Shown: in pieces, positions 28,427 to 36,875 of the stretch
Numbering within the stretch: position 1 is the first letter of the stretch
How the letters are laid out: the number at the start of each line of letters is the position of its first letter
The notes under the pieces: model-generated
Told to the model about the DNA's origin: nothing
Database searches by the model: none
The model's input: only the letters and a program-made list of their open reading frames with translations
NCBI RefSeq assembly: GCF_045291395.1
Contig: NZ_CP152342.1
Coordinates: 3,968,001-4,032,000, forward strand
Direction of reading: 5' to 3'
Length of the DNA: 64,000 nt
From: MR-S7 sp000400995
GTDB taxonomy: Bacteria > Pseudomonadota > Gammaproteobacteria > Burkholderiales > Burkholderiaceae_C
Position numbers and translations under genes: made by a program

Positions 28427-29006
28427 AGAGGAATCTCCTGTTCTCCAAGTAATTGGGCATCCACCCCATCGCACAGGCAATGCAATACCAGGCTATGCAC
28501 CTCCCGTACCCGCGCGGCGCGGTCATGCGGCACGCAGATCTGCACATCGGTTTCGTGCAGCAAGGAAGCCAAGCCCCGCTATCGCGGCCGCACAGGGCGA
28601 CGACCGTCATGTCGCGCTCGTGGGCAGCCTGCACGGCATCCAGGATGGCAGGCTCATTGCCATCGGCGGTAATGGCCAGCAGCAGGTCACCCGCCTGGCC
28701 CAAGGCGCGGACCTGCCGTGCCAGGGCAGCGGTATCGGTGCCTGCCATCCATATCGCCTCGTGCGTGAGTGCCAGGGCGGCCAGTTCCGGCCGGTCCCGC
28801 TCGAAGCCGGATACGCACAGGGCGGCGAATTGCTGCGCCTGCGGGGCCGAGAGGCCGCAGCCGCATGCCAGGACCTTCGCTCCATTGGTCACGCAGGCCA
28901 GAATGGCCTGCACCGCGGCCTCGATCGGTTGGCTGAGAACCTGCGCCGCCTGGTATTTCAGGTCGGCACTGTCGATGAAATGCTGTTGGACACGTTGCTC
29001 AAGCAT
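28423..29006 (-). CDS. diaA: SIS-domain protein (DiaA/GmhA-like), apparent single-base frameshift
   Basis: About 194 residues once corrected. It starts MLEQRVQQHFIDSADLKYQA and has the SIS fold with GAKVLACGCGLSAPQAQQFAA and LLAITADGNEPAILDAVQAA. The frame then breaks in RDSGA. One extra G in the GGGG run (28574-28577, CCCC on the plus strand) restores LLHETDVQICVPHDRAARVREVHSLV-type sequence and a stop overlapping the dolP start. E. coli DiaA binds DnaA and promotes timely replication initiation; GmhA is a heptose isomerase. Position between yraN and dolP favours DiaA. Confidence 0.8.
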
Positions 29007-29067
29007 GAGCCGTGGATGATACCTGCGGGCACCCTGCCTTCTGTAGCAAACGGTAGGCGTACAGGCA

Positions 29068-29474
29068 CTACCCTGCGTCGAAAGCGGCGCGCAGCCATTG
29101 CAAGGAACCATCCTCGATGGAGATCACGTCGAAGCGGCACGCCGGCGGGGAGGACCAACGCATCAGAAAGTACTGCGCCGCCCGCACGAGCCTCTGCTGC
29201 TTGACCCGTCCCACGCTACCTGCCGCACCGCCAAAGGCGGCCGTCGCACGGCTGCGCACCTCGACGAAGACCAATGTGCCGTCCCGTTCGCGCATGACAA
29301 GGTCAATTTCCCCTCCCCCCGGCCAGGCGTCCGATAATTGCGTTCGACCAGCAGCATGCCGGCGCTGATCAGGTACGCGAGCGCTTCGTCCTCTGCGTGC
29401 TGGCCCCGCTGCAGCGTGGTGTCCGCTTTGCGTCTCACACCGCCCGTATTGGTTTTTTTGCCGAGGAAACCCAT
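29068..29474 (-). CDS. yraN: YraN family (UPF0102) endonuclease-like protein, apparent single-base frameshift
   Basis: About 135 residues after correction. The N-terminal frame MGFLGKKTNTGGVRRKAD continues to ERNYRTPGRG. The second frame continues VMRERDGTLVFVEVRSRAT, which contains the nuclease-like (E)xV motif of the family, and ends RAAFDAG. The break is a six-base C run at 29315-29320; seven would join the frames as GRGGGEIDLVM. A strong AAGGAGG seven bases upstream fixes the ATG at 29474. The function of YraN is unknown, though the fold resembles Holliday junction resolvases. Its start codon shares a base pair with the divergent rsmI start. Confidence 0.82.
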
Positions 29475-30400
29475 TGTCCGCCTCCTTTTCCTCCGCCCTG
29501 AGTGCCGCACGTGAAGCGGCAGCATCCCAGCATTATCCGCAGGGAGCACTGTATGTCGTGGCCACGCCAATCGGCAACTTGGCCGACATCACTCTGCGGG
29601 CACTGCATGTCCTGCAGCTTGTAGATGCCATCGCATGCGAGGACACCCGCCATACACAGGCCCTGTTGCGCGCGTACGGCGTAGACAAGAGCCCGGAACA
29701 GTTGATCTCCGTGCACCAGCACAACGAAGCGCAGGCAGCACAAAAGGTGATTGAACGTCTGGGACGCGGAGAGAGGATCGCCTATGCAAGCGATGCCGGC
29801 ACCCCGGGCATCAGCGACCCCGGAGCCCGCCTGGTGGCAGCAGTACACGCCGCCGGCATGCGCTGCATTCCGCTTCCGGGCGCCAGCAGTGTGACGTGCG
29901 CCATGAGTGTTGCCGGAGCCATCGCCGGCGCCTCCCACGACAATGGTTTCGTATTTGCCGGATTCCTGCCCGCCAAAGGCAGCGAGCGCGCCACCGCCCT
30001 GCAGCAGCTGGCCAGCGAACCACGGAGTGCCGTCCTGCTGGAGGCCCCGCATCGCATTGCCAGCCTGGCATCCGACCTGGCCGCGCTGGGTGCACGCCAA
30101 GTCACCCTGGCACGGGAACTCACCAAGCAATACGAAGAAATCGCCACGTGCCGTGCAGACGCACTAGCCGCATGGCTGGCGGCAGGTGCGCAGCGCGCCC
30201 GCGGAGAATTCGTGGTGATCGTGCATCCACTCGCGCATGCCACTCCCGCCATGGATGGCGAAGGACTGCGAGTGCTTCGGCTGTTGCTGGAGGCCTTGCC
30301 CGTGAAGACTGCCGTGCGCCTCGCAGCAGACATCACCCAAGAGCCCAGGAATGCGCTGTACCAGCAAGCACTGGCCCTGAAGCAGACAACTTCGCCATAG
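29474..30400 (+). CDS. rsmI: 16S rRNA (cytidine-1402 2'-O) methyltransferase
   Basis: 308 residues, methylates C1402 of 16S rRNA in the decoding centre with S-adenosylmethionine. Conserved stretches are ALYVVATPIGNLADITLRAL, ACEDTRHTQALL, YASDAGTPGISDPGARLV and GFLPAKGSERATAL. The start is probably TTG at 29474, since GAGGAAA sits five bases upstream and no ATG occurs before the conserved core. It is divergent from yraN-diaA-dolP, as in E. coli, but the lpoA gene normally between them is absent. A bidirectional terminator follows at 30464. Confidence 0.92.
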   Translation: MSASFSSALSAAREAAASQHYPQGALYVVATPIGNLADITLRALHVLQLVDAIACEDTRHTQALLRAYGVDKSPEQLISVHQHNEAQAAQKVIERLGRGERIAYASDAGTPGISDPGARLVAAVHAAGMRCIPLPGASSVTCAMSVAGAIAGASHDNGFVFAGFLPAKGSERATALQQLASEPRSAVLLEAPHRIASLASDLAALGARQVTLARELTKQYEEIATCRADALAAWLAAGAQRARGEFVVIVHPLAHATPAMDGEGLRVLRLLLEALPVKTAVRLAADITQEPRNALYQQALALKQTTSP

Positions 30401-30463
30401 TTGCCAAGAAGCCTGCTGCCGGGCCATAGACAGGCACCTTCGGCCAAAATGCAAACGAACGAG

Positions 30464-30498
30464 ACAAAAAAAGCCACGACAATGTCGTGGCTTTTTTC
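30464..30498. terminator. Bidirectional intrinsic terminator after rsmI
   Basis: A ten-base perfect stem AAGCCACGAC / GTCGTGGCTT (30471-30480 and 30484-30493) with loop AAT, flanked by an A run on the left and a T run on the right. It should end rsmI on the plus strand and the tRNA transcript on the minus strand. Confidence 0.88.
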
Positions 30499-30503
30499 CT
30501 TAT

Positions 30504-30580
<77 letters not shown>

Positions 30581-30590
30581 GTAGAAAAGT

Positions 30591-30611
30591 ATTATAGCCT
30601 ATTTTTAGGCT
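30591..30611 (-). promoter_or_regulatory. Consensus -10 box and inverted repeat ahead of the tRNA
   Basis: On the minus strand a perfect TATAAT (30596-30591) stands about eleven bases before the tRNA 5' end. Overlapping its first base is an inverted repeat, AGCCTA-N4-TAGGCT (30596-30611), that spans the rplQ stop codon. The -35 region is weak (GAAGCT at 17-base spacing). Confidence 0.55.
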
Positions 30612-30997
30612 GCAGCTTCCGCTTCGCCAGCAGAAACTTCGGAACGTTCAACCAATTCCACAAAAGCCATGGGCGCATTGTCGCCAACACGGAAACCCAT
30701 CTTCAGGATGCGGGTGTAGCCGCCCGGGCGCGCCTTGAAGCGGGGGCCCAATTCATTGAAGAGCTTGGTCACGCTGTCACGGTCGCGCAGGCGATTGAAA
30801 GCCAGGCGGCGGTTCGCCACGGAGTCTTCCTTGGCCAGCGTGATCATGGGCTCGATCACCCGACGCAGTTCCTTGGCCTTGGGCAGTGTGGTCTTGATGG
30901 CCTCGTGCTCGATGAGCGAGTTCATCATGTTCTGCAGCATCGCGAGGCGGTGCGAGCTGGTGCGGTTCAGTTTACGGAGTCCGTGTCCGTGGCGCAT
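30605..30997 (-). CDS. rplQ: 50S ribosomal protein L17
   Basis: 130 residues. The N-terminal MRHGHGLRKLNRTSSHRLAM and the later VIEPMITLAKEDSVANRRLA are diagnostic of L17, which sits near the peptide exit tunnel of the large subunit. The acidic A/E-rich tail (SAGEAEAAA) is typical for the group. Last gene of the alpha operon, after rpoA; its stop lies inside an inverted repeat next to the tRNA promoter. Confidence 0.97.
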   Translation of the reverse strand: MRHGHGLRKLNRTSSHRLAMLQNMMNSLIEHEAIKTTLPKAKELRRVIEPMITLAKEDSVANRRLAFNRLRDRDSVTKLFNELGPRFKARPGGYTRILKMGFRVGDNAPMAFVELVERSEVSAGEAEAAA

Positions 30998-31091
30998 GGT
31001 GCTTTTCCTTATCAGTCAATTAAAACGGGCAGCCGTATCAGGTACTGCCCGGAGCACTCTTCCTCTTGGAGAGGAAGCCAAAAATTATAAC

Positions 31092-32084
31092 TCAGCGCTT
31101 ATCCAGGCCGGCAGGCGGCCAGTTCTCGAGCTTCATGCCCAGCGTAAGACCGCGCGAAGCCAGCACTTCCTTGATCTCGTTGAGCGACTTGCGGCCCAGG
31201 TTCGGGGTCTTGAGCAGTTCGTTCTCGGTACGCTGGATCAAGTCGCCGATGTAGTAGATGTTCTCGGCCTTCAGGCAGTTCGCCGAACGAACCGTGAGCT
31301 CCAGCTCGTCCACAGGACGCAGCAGGATCGGGTCGAACGTCGCAGCCCCGCGGGAGCTGGCAGGAGCGTCAAACGCCGCCAGTTCACCCCCTTCGAGCTG
31401 TGCGAAGACCGCCAGCTGCTCCACCAGGATCTTGGCGGAGGCACGCACTGCGTCTTCGGCCGTGATGGCGCCATTGGTCTCGATCTCTACCACGAGCTTG
31501 TCCAGGTCGGTCCGCTGCTCGACACGGGCGCTCTCGACCGTGTAGCTCACACGCTTGACCGGGGAGAACGATGCATCCAGCACGATACGGCCGATCGACT
31601 TGGTGGATTCATCCCCATAGCGGCGCAGGTTGCCCGGCACGTAGCCGCGGCCCTTCTCCACCTTGATCTGCATGTCGAGCTTGCCGCCTGCGGACAGGGT
31701 GGCAATGACATGGTCGGGGTTCACGATTTCAACGTCGTGCGGTGTCTGGATATCGCGCGCCGTCACCACACCCTCGCCGTCCTTGCGCAGGCTCAGCGTA
31801 ACCTCGTCACGGTTGTGCAGCTTGAACACAACCCCTTTGAGATTCAACAGGATGTTGACGACATCTTCCTGGACGCCATCGATCGACGAATATTCGTGCA
31901 AGACTCCCGCAATCGTCACTTCCGTTGCTGCGTACCCCACCATGGACGAGAGCAGTACACGGCGGATGGCATTGCCCAGCGTGTGGCCGTAACCGCGCTC
32001 AAAGGGCTCCAATGCGACCTTGGCGCGGTTGGGGCCAAGCTGCTCGACATTGATTGCCTTGGGTTTCAGCAAATTGGTTTGCAT
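31092..32084 (-). CDS. rpoA: DNA-directed RNA polymerase alpha subunit
   Basis: 330 residues, the assembly platform of RNA polymerase. The N-terminal dimerisation domain includes FERGYGHTLGNAIRRVLLSS. The C-terminal domain, which contacts UP elements and activators, includes VDELELTVRSANCLKAENI and TPNLGRKSLNEIKEVLASRG. Full length and unbroken. It lies between rpsD and rplQ as in most proteobacteria. Its 113-base leader holds a hairpin at 32143. Confidence 0.98.
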   Translation of the reverse strand: MQTNLLKPKAINVEQLGPNRAKVALEPFERGYGHTLGNAIRRVLLSSMVGYAATEVTIAGVLHEYSSIDGVQEDVVNILLNLKGVVFKLHNRDEVTLSLRKDGEGVVTARDIQTPHDVEIVNPDHVIATLSAGGKLDMQIKVEKGRGYVPGNLRRYGDESTKSIGRIVLDASFSPVKRVSYTVESARVEQRTDLDKLVVEIETNGAITAEDAVRASAKILVEQLAVFAQLEGGELAAFDAPASSRGAATFDPILLRPVDELELTVRSANCLKAENIYYIGDLIQRTENELLKTPNLGRKSLNEIKEVLASRGLTLGMKLENWPPAGLDKR

Positions 32085-32142
32085 GCAGACTTCCTCTCAA
32101 TACCCCCAGCTCGTTACACCGGTAAGGCTGGTGAAGCGCCTA

Positions 32143-32162
32143 AACCGCGATGCCTCGCGGTT
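32143..32162 (-). promoter_or_regulatory. Perfect hairpin in the rpsD-rpoA intergenic leader
   Basis: AACCGCGA (32143-32150) and TCGCGGTT (32155-32162) form an eight-base stem with a four-base loop. No T run follows, so it is more likely an RNA processing or regulatory element, or a partial terminator lowering rpoA relative to rpsD, than a full terminator. Confidence 0.4.
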
Positions 32163-32197
32163 CAGGGACGATTTCGGTTAACGTGTATCAGCTAGGC

Positions 32198-32821
32198 TTA
32201 GCGCGAATACAACTCAACGATCAGGGATTCGTTGATGTCTGCACCGAACTCATCGCGGTCCGGCGCCTTCTTGAAGACGCCCTCGACCTTGTCGGCGTTC
32301 ACTTCCACCCATGCCGGGATGCCCACTTGCTGCGCCAGTTGCAGGGCTTCGACGATGCGCGCCTGCTTCTTGGACTTTTCGCGCACGGCCACCACATCGC
32401 CGTCCTTCACCAAGTAGGAGGCGATATTGACGGACTGGCCATTCACGGTGATGGCCTTGTGGGACACGAGCTGGCGCGCTTCGGCGCGCGTGGAGCCGAA
32501 GCCCATGCGGTAGACGACGTTGTCCAGGCGCGATTCCAGCAGCGACAGCAGGTTCGCACCGGTGTTGCCCTTGCGGCGCTCGGCAGCTTCGAAGTAACGG
32601 CGGAACTGCTTTTCCAGCACGCCGTACATGCGCTTCACCTTCTGCTTTTCGCGCAGTTGCAGACCGTAGTCGGACGTACGGGCGCCGGAGGTGCGGCCAT
32701 GCTGGCCAGGCTTGGAATCGAACTTCGCCTTGTCCGCGATGGAGCGACGTGCGCTCTTGAGGAACAGGTCGGTGCCTTCACGGCGGGAGAGCTTGGCCTT
32801 GGGGCCGAGATAACGTGCCAC
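32198..32821 (-). CDS. rpsD: 30S ribosomal protein S4
   Basis: 207 residues, primary 16S rRNA binder and assembly initiator, and in E. coli the translational repressor of the alpha operon. The N-terminus MARYLGPKAKLSRREGTDLF and the S4 RNA-binding domain (LDNVVYRMGFGSTRAEARQL, HKAITVNGQSVNI) are clear. The N-terminal zinc cysteines are absent (C- type). In the order rpsM-rpsK-rpsD-rpoA-rplQ. Confidence 0.98.
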   Translation of the reverse strand: MARYLGPKAKLSRREGTDLFLKSARRSIADKAKFDSKPGQHGRTSGARTSDYGLQLREKQKVKRMYGVLEKQFRRYFEAAERRKGNTGANLLSLLESRLDNVVYRMGFGSTRAEARQLVSHKAITVNGQSVNIASYLVKDGDVVAVREKSKKQARIVEALQLAQQVGIPAWVEVNADKVEGVFKKAPDRDEFGADINESLIVELYSR

Positions 32822-32913
32822 GTGTATTTCCTTGTGTAATCAGCTGCCGCAGGAACCTGCGGGAGCCACCATCGCGCCAGGCGATCGGTGGCGGTGGGCT
32901 TCAGTGAAAAAAA

Positions 32914-33318
32914 TCAGATGCGACGGCGCTTCTGGGGACGGCAGCCGTTGTGCGGGACAGGCGTCACGTCGGAAATGGACGTGATGCGGATGCCCAGTGC
33001 ACCCAGAGCGCGCACCGAGGATTCGCGGCCAGGGCCAGGGCCCTTGATCTCGACATCCAGGTTCTTGATGCCTTGTTCGATGGCAGCGCGGCCCGCGACT
33101 TCCGATGCTACCTGGGCAGCGAAAGGCGTCGACTTGCGCGAACCCTTGAAGCCCTGGCCACCGGAAGAAGCCCAGGACAGCGCATTGCCCTGACGATCCG
33201 TGATCGTGATGATGGTGTTGTTGAAGGACGCATGCACGTGGGCGATGCCATCCGACACGTTCTTGCGAACCTTCTTGCGCACGCGCTGCGCGGCGTTATT
33301 GGCAGGAGACTTGGCCAT
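32914..33318 (-). CDS. rpsK: 30S ribosomal protein S11
   Basis: 134 residues. The core IAHVHASFNNTIITITDRQG and the C-terminal DVTPVPHNGCRPQKRRRI are typical of S11, which lines the platform of the small subunit near the mRNA exit. Seventeen bases follow rpsM, so they are co-transcribed. The N-terminal extension is lysine-rich (RVRKKVRKNV). Confidence 0.98.
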   Translation of the reverse strand: MAKSPANNAAQRVRKKVRKNVSDGIAHVHASFNNTIITITDRQGNALSWASSGGQGFKGSRKSTPFAAQVASEVAGRAAIEQGIKNLDVEIKGPGPGRESSVRALGALGIRITSISDVTPVPHNGCRPQKRRRI

Positions 33319-33334
33319 ATTGATCTTTCAATCC

Positions 33335-33700
33335 TTACTTCTTCAGTGCCGCCGCGCCCTTGCGCGGACCCTTGCGGGTGCGGGCATTGGTGCGCGTACG
33401 CTGACCGCGCATGGGCAGGCCACGACGGTGGCGGAAGCCGCGGTAGCAGCCGATGTCCATCAAGCGCTTGATGTTCATCGTCGTCTCACGACGAAGGTCA
33501 CCTTCGATAGTGAACTGGGCGATCTGATCGCGGATCTTTTCCAGATCTGCGTCGGTCAGCTCCTTCACCTTCTTGGAATAGGCAATGCCGCATGCTTCGC
33601 AGATCTTGCGAGCACGGGTGCGCCCGATACCATAGATGGCCGTCAGGCCAATCTCGGCATGTTGATGGGGCGGGATGTTGATACCAGCGATACGTGCCAT
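33335..33700 (-). CDS. rpsM: 30S ribosomal protein S13
   Basis: 121 residues. MARIAGINIPPHQHAEIGLT opens the protein, and the basic tail (RGLPMRGQRTRTNARTRKGP) contacts the P-site tRNA. It lies between rpmJ and rpsK in the alpha operon. Confidence 0.98.
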   Translation of the reverse strand: MARIAGINIPPHQHAEIGLTAIYGIGRTRARKICEACGIAYSKKVKELTDADLEKIRDQIAQFTIEGDLRRETTMNIKRLMDIGCYRGFRHRRGLPMRGQRTRTNARTRKGPRKGAAALKK

Positions 33701-33723
33701 TTGCGTCCTCTAATCTTTCCCGA

Positions 33724-33837
33724 TCAACCTTGGCGCTGCTTGTGGCGCTGATCCGTGCAGATCACGCGAACCACGCCCTTGCGGCGGATGATCTTGCAGT
33801 TACGGCAGATTTTCTTGACCGAAGCCGAAACCCTCAT
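33724..33837 (-). CDS. rpmJ: 50S ribosomal protein L36
   Basis: A 37-residue protein, too short for many gene finders. The translation starts MRVSASVKKICRNCKIIRRK and ends DQRHKQRQG. The zinc ligands C11, C14, C27 and H32 are present, so this is the zinc-binding (C+) form. It lies between secY and rpsM, its normal place. The usual infA gene between secY and rpmJ is missing here. Confidence 0.95.
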   Translation of the reverse strand: MRVSASVKKICRNCKIIRRKGVVRVICTDQRHKQRQG

Positions 33838-33981
33838 TGCATTCTCCTAAAACTATCCAATCGTTCCGGCCCACTGCACGGAACACAAAACATGTGCCCG
33901 CGATGGATCGAAGGGCATCAATAAACCGTACTTCTCTGGCGAACCCGCGACTATAGCGCATTCGCCAAAGAGGCGTCGGAA

Positions 33982-35301
33982 TCAGGTACCTGGTGCCGCC
34001 TTGAAGTTCGCCTTCTTGAGCAGCGATTCGTACTGCTGCGACATCATGTAGTTCTGCACCTGGGCCATGAAGTCCATCGTCACCACCACGATGATCAGCA
34101 GCGAAGTGCCGCCGAAGTAGAACGGGACGTTGTACTTCAGGATCAGGAACTCCGGCAGCAGGCACACGAACGTGATGTAGATGGCCCCCGCCAGCGTCAG
34201 CCGGACCAGGATCTTGTCGATATAGCGCGCGGTGTGCTCCCCCGGGCGGATGCCAGGAATGAACGCCCCGCTCTTCTTCAGGTTGTCCGCCGTCTCCCGG
34301 CTGTTGAAGACCAGCGCGGTGTAGAAGAAGCAGAAGAAGACGATGGCTGCCGCGTAGAACATCACATAGACCGGCTGGCCAGGCGTCAACGCGCCCGAGA
34401 TGTCACGCAGCCAGCGCATGGACTCCCCTGCGCTGAACCAGTTCACCACCGTGGCCGGCAGCAGGATGATGGACGACGCGAAGATCGGCGGAATCACCCC
34501 GGCCATATTGAGCTTCAGCGGCAGGTGGGACGACTGCCCACCATACACCTTGTTGCCCACCTGCCGGCGCGCATAGTTCACCAGGATCTTGCGCTGGCCA
34601 CGCTCCACGAACACCACGAAATAGGTCACCAGCCCCACGACCAGCACGATGAAGATCGCTGCCAGGATGCTCATGGCCCCCGTGCGTACCAGTTCCAGCA
34701 AGCCGCCGATGGAACTCGGAAGACCCGCGGCGATGCCCGCGAAGATCAAGATCGAGATGCCGTTGCCCAGGCCGCGCTCGGTGATTTGCTCACCCAGCCA
34801 CATCAGGAACATGGTGCCCGCCGTCAGGCTGACCACGGCCGTCATGCGGAACCCGAAGCCAGGGCTCAACACCAGGCCAGCGGAACTTTCCAAGGCCACT
34901 GCAATGCCCAGCGACTGGAAGATCGCCAGCGCCAGAGTGCCATAGCGCGTGTACTGGGTGATCTTGCGGCGGCCCGCCTCGCCTTCCTTCTTCAGTTGCT
35001 CGAACGTCGGGACGACGTAGGTCATCAGTTGCATGATGATCGATGCCGAGATGTACGGCATGATCCCCAGCGCGAAGACCGTGAAACGCGAGAGCGCCCC
35101 ACCCGAGAACATGTTGAAGAGGTTCAGGATGCCGCCTTGCTGGCCACTGAACAACTGCTGCAACTGCGCCGGATCGATACCAGGCACGGGAATGTGCGCG
35201 CCCACGCGATAGACGACCAGCGCGAGCAGCAGGAAAACCAGCCGCCGACGCAGGTCGCCGAAACGACCCGTCTTCGCCAGTTGAGCTGCGTTAGTAGCCA
35301 C
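33982..35301 (-). CDS. secY: Preprotein translocase subunit SecY
   Basis: 439 residues with ten membrane helices, the channel of the Sec translocon. Recognisable parts are RVGAHIPVPGIDPAQL in the plug region, ALGIMPYISASIIMQL, and the cytoplasmic loop GIRPGEHTARYIDKILVRLT, with the arginine that contacts SecA and ribosome. Located after rplO as in the standard spc operon. A 144-base gap with no open frame separates it from rpmJ. Confidence 0.98.
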   Translation of the reverse strand: MATNAAQLAKTGRFGDLRRRLVFLLLALVVYRVGAHIPVPGIDPAQLQQLFSGQQGGILNLFNMFSGGALSRFTVFALGIMPYISASIIMQLMTYVVPTFEQLKKEGEAGRRKITQYTRYGTLALAIFQSLGIAVALESSAGLVLSPGFGFRMTAVVSLTAGTMFLMWLGEQITERGLGNGISILIFAGIAAGLPSSIGGLLELVRTGAMSILAAIFIVLVVGLVTYFVVFVERGQRKILVNYARRQVGNKVYGGQSSHLPLKLNMAGVIPPIFASSIILLPATVVNWFSAGESMRWLRDISGALTPGQPVYVMFYAAAIVFFCFFYTALVFNSRETADNLKKSGAFIPGIRPGEHTARYIDKILVRLTLAGAIYITFVCLLPEFLILKYNVPFYFGGTSLLIIVVVTMDFMAQVQNYMMSQQYESLLKKANFKAAPGT

Positions 35302-35324
35302 GGGTGCCTTTCTTCAAAGCCGGA

Positions 35325-35762
35325 TCAGGCCAAGCTGCCGCCAGCAGCCTCGATGGCTGCCTTGGCGCCAGCAGTGGCGGTGATGCCCGACAGCTTGACT
35401 GCCTTGGAGATCTCGCCGCTCTTGATCACCTTGACCACCTTGGCCAATTCGTTCACGAGGCCGGCCTTCTTCAGGGCGAGCACGTCCACTTCGGCCAGTT
35501 CCAACTGGTTCAGGGCTGTCAGCGTCACTTCGGCATTGAACTTCAGCAGGTGCGACTTGAATCCGCGCTTGGGCAGACGGCGCTGCAGAGGCATCTGGCC
35601 GCCTTCGAAGCCCACCTTGTGGTAGCCGCCGGAACGCGACTTCTGGCCCTTGTGGCCCCGGCCAGCGGTCTTACCCAGGCCCGAGCCAATGCCGCGACCG
35701 ACACGGCGCTTGGCGTGCTTGGCACCTTCTGCGGGCTTGATGCTATTGAGTTCCATCATCAA
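35325..35762 (-). CDS. rplO: 50S ribosomal protein L15
   Basis: 145 residues. The glycine-rich start (KRRVGRGIGSGLGKTAGRGH KGQKSR region) and GFEGGQMPLQRRLPKRGFKS are the L15 signatures. It binds 23S rRNA late in large-subunit assembly. It lies between rpmD and secY, with 23 bases before the secY start. Confidence 0.97.
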   Translation of the reverse strand: MMMELNSIKPAEGAKHAKRRVGRGIGSGLGKTAGRGHKGQKSRSGGYHKVGFEGGQMPLQRRLPKRGFKSHLLKFNAEVTLTALNQLELAEVDVLALKKAGLVNELAKVVKVIKSGEISKAVKLSGITATAGAKAAIEAAGGSLA

Positions 35763-35766
35763 CCTC

Positions 35767-35949
35767 TCAGAGGATCTTGACCAGATAGCTGATCTTGTTA
35801 ATCATGCCGCGCACTTCGGGCGTGTCCTGGAGCTCGCTCACGCTGTTGAGCTTGCGCAGGCCCAGGCCACGCACGGTGGCGCGGTGCGACTCCTTGGTGC
35901 CGATCGGGCTGCGCACCAATTGAATCTTGACGGTTTGTTGCGTTGTCAT
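35767..35949 (-). CDS. rpmD: 50S ribosomal protein L30
   Basis: 60 residues, the short bacterial form. IQLVRSPIGTKESHRATVRG and LRKLNSVSELQDTPEVRGMI are typical. It lies four bases before rplO and twelve after rpsE, in the expected order. Confidence 0.96.
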   Translation of the reverse strand: MTTQQTVKIQLVRSPIGTKESHRATVRGLGLRKLNSVSELQDTPEVRGMINKISYLVKIL

Positions 35950-35961
35950 ATCGCCTCCCTA

Positions 35962-36483
35962 TCAGGCAGCGAAGAGGTCTTCGACCGTCTTGCCACGCTT
36001 GGCGGCCACTTCGGCCGGCGTAGTGGAATTGGCCAGGGCGTCGAACGTCGCACGAACCATGTTGTAGGGGTTGGACGACCCATGGCTCTTGGCCACGATG
36101 TCGGTAATGCCCATCACCTCGAACACGGCGCGCATCGGACCGCCGGCGATGATGCCGGTACCCTTGGGGGCCGGAGCCACCATCACCACAGCTGCGCCGT
36201 GGTGGCCGGTCACACCGTGGTGGATGGTGCCGTTCTTCAGGGACACCTTCACCATGTTGCGACGCGCTTCTTCCATTGCTTTCTGCACGGCTGCAGGCAC
36301 TTCCTTGGACTTGCCCTTGCCCATGCCCACGCGGCCGTCACCGTCGCCGACCACCGTCAGTGCAGCGAAGCCGAGGATACGGCCGCCCTTCACGACTTTG
36401 GTCACGCGGTTGACCGCGATCATTTTTTCGCGCAGACCGTCGTCCTGGCCTTCGCTCTGCACCTTGGGTTGAAATTTAGCCAT
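35962..36483 (-). CDS. rpsE: 30S ribosomal protein S5
   Basis: 173 residues. The S5 double-stranded RNA-binding part reads LREKMIAVNRVTKVVKGGRI, and the C-terminal domain contains GTGIIAGGPMRAVFEVMGIT. S5 affects decoding accuracy at the A site. It lies between rplR and rpmD. Confidence 0.98.
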   Translation of the reverse strand: MAKFQPKVQSEGQDDGLREKMIAVNRVTKVVKGGRILGFAALTVVGDGDGRVGMGKGKSKEVPAAVQKAMEEARRNMVKVSLKNGTIHHGVTGHHGAAVVMVAPAPKGTGIIAGGPMRAVFEVMGITDIVAKSHGSSNPYNMVRATFDALANSTTPAEVAAKRGKTVEDLFAA

Positions 36484-36498
36484 TTTTATCCGCTCCGC

Positions 36499-36864
36499 TT
36501 AGAACTGCAGGCCGGCTTCACGGGCCGCATCGGCCAGAGCCTTCACGCGACCGTGGTATGCAAAACCTGCGCGATCGAATGCAACCTTCTCGACACCGGC
36601 CGCCTTCGCCTTCTCAGCGATGCGCTTGCCGATGACCTGGGCCGCGGCGGCATTGCCCCCCTTGCCGGAGCCACCGAGCGACTTGCGCACATCGGCTTCG
36701 GCAGTGGAAGCGCTGGCCAGCACCTTGGTGCCGTCGCCGGAGATCACACTGGCGTAGATATGGAGGTTCGTACGGTTGACGGTCAGGCGCGCTACCTCTT
36801 GCTGGGCAATGCGGATGCGGGTCTGACGGGCACGACGAAGACGCTGCTCTTTCTTGGTCAACAT
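36499..36864 (-). CDS. rplR: 50S ribosomal protein L18
   Basis: 121 residues. It has a basic N-terminus (LTKKEQRLRRARQTRIRIAQ) and the 5S rRNA-binding fold (RLTVNRTNLHIYASVISGDG, AFDRAGFAYHGRVKALADAA). With L5 it docks 5S rRNA to the large subunit. The gene lies twelve bases after rplF. Confidence 0.97.
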   Translation of the reverse strand: MLTKKEQRLRRARQTRIRIAQQEVARLTVNRTNLHIYASVISGDGTKVLASASTAEADVRKSLGGSGKGGNAAAAQVIGKRIAEKAKAAGVEKVAFDRAGFAYHGRVKALADAAREAGLQF

Positions 36865-36875
36865 GCTGCAGCTCC

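Noticed and set aside
33838..33981. infA between secY and rpmJ
   Set aside because: The 144-base gap is too short for the gene and has no matching open frame on either strand.
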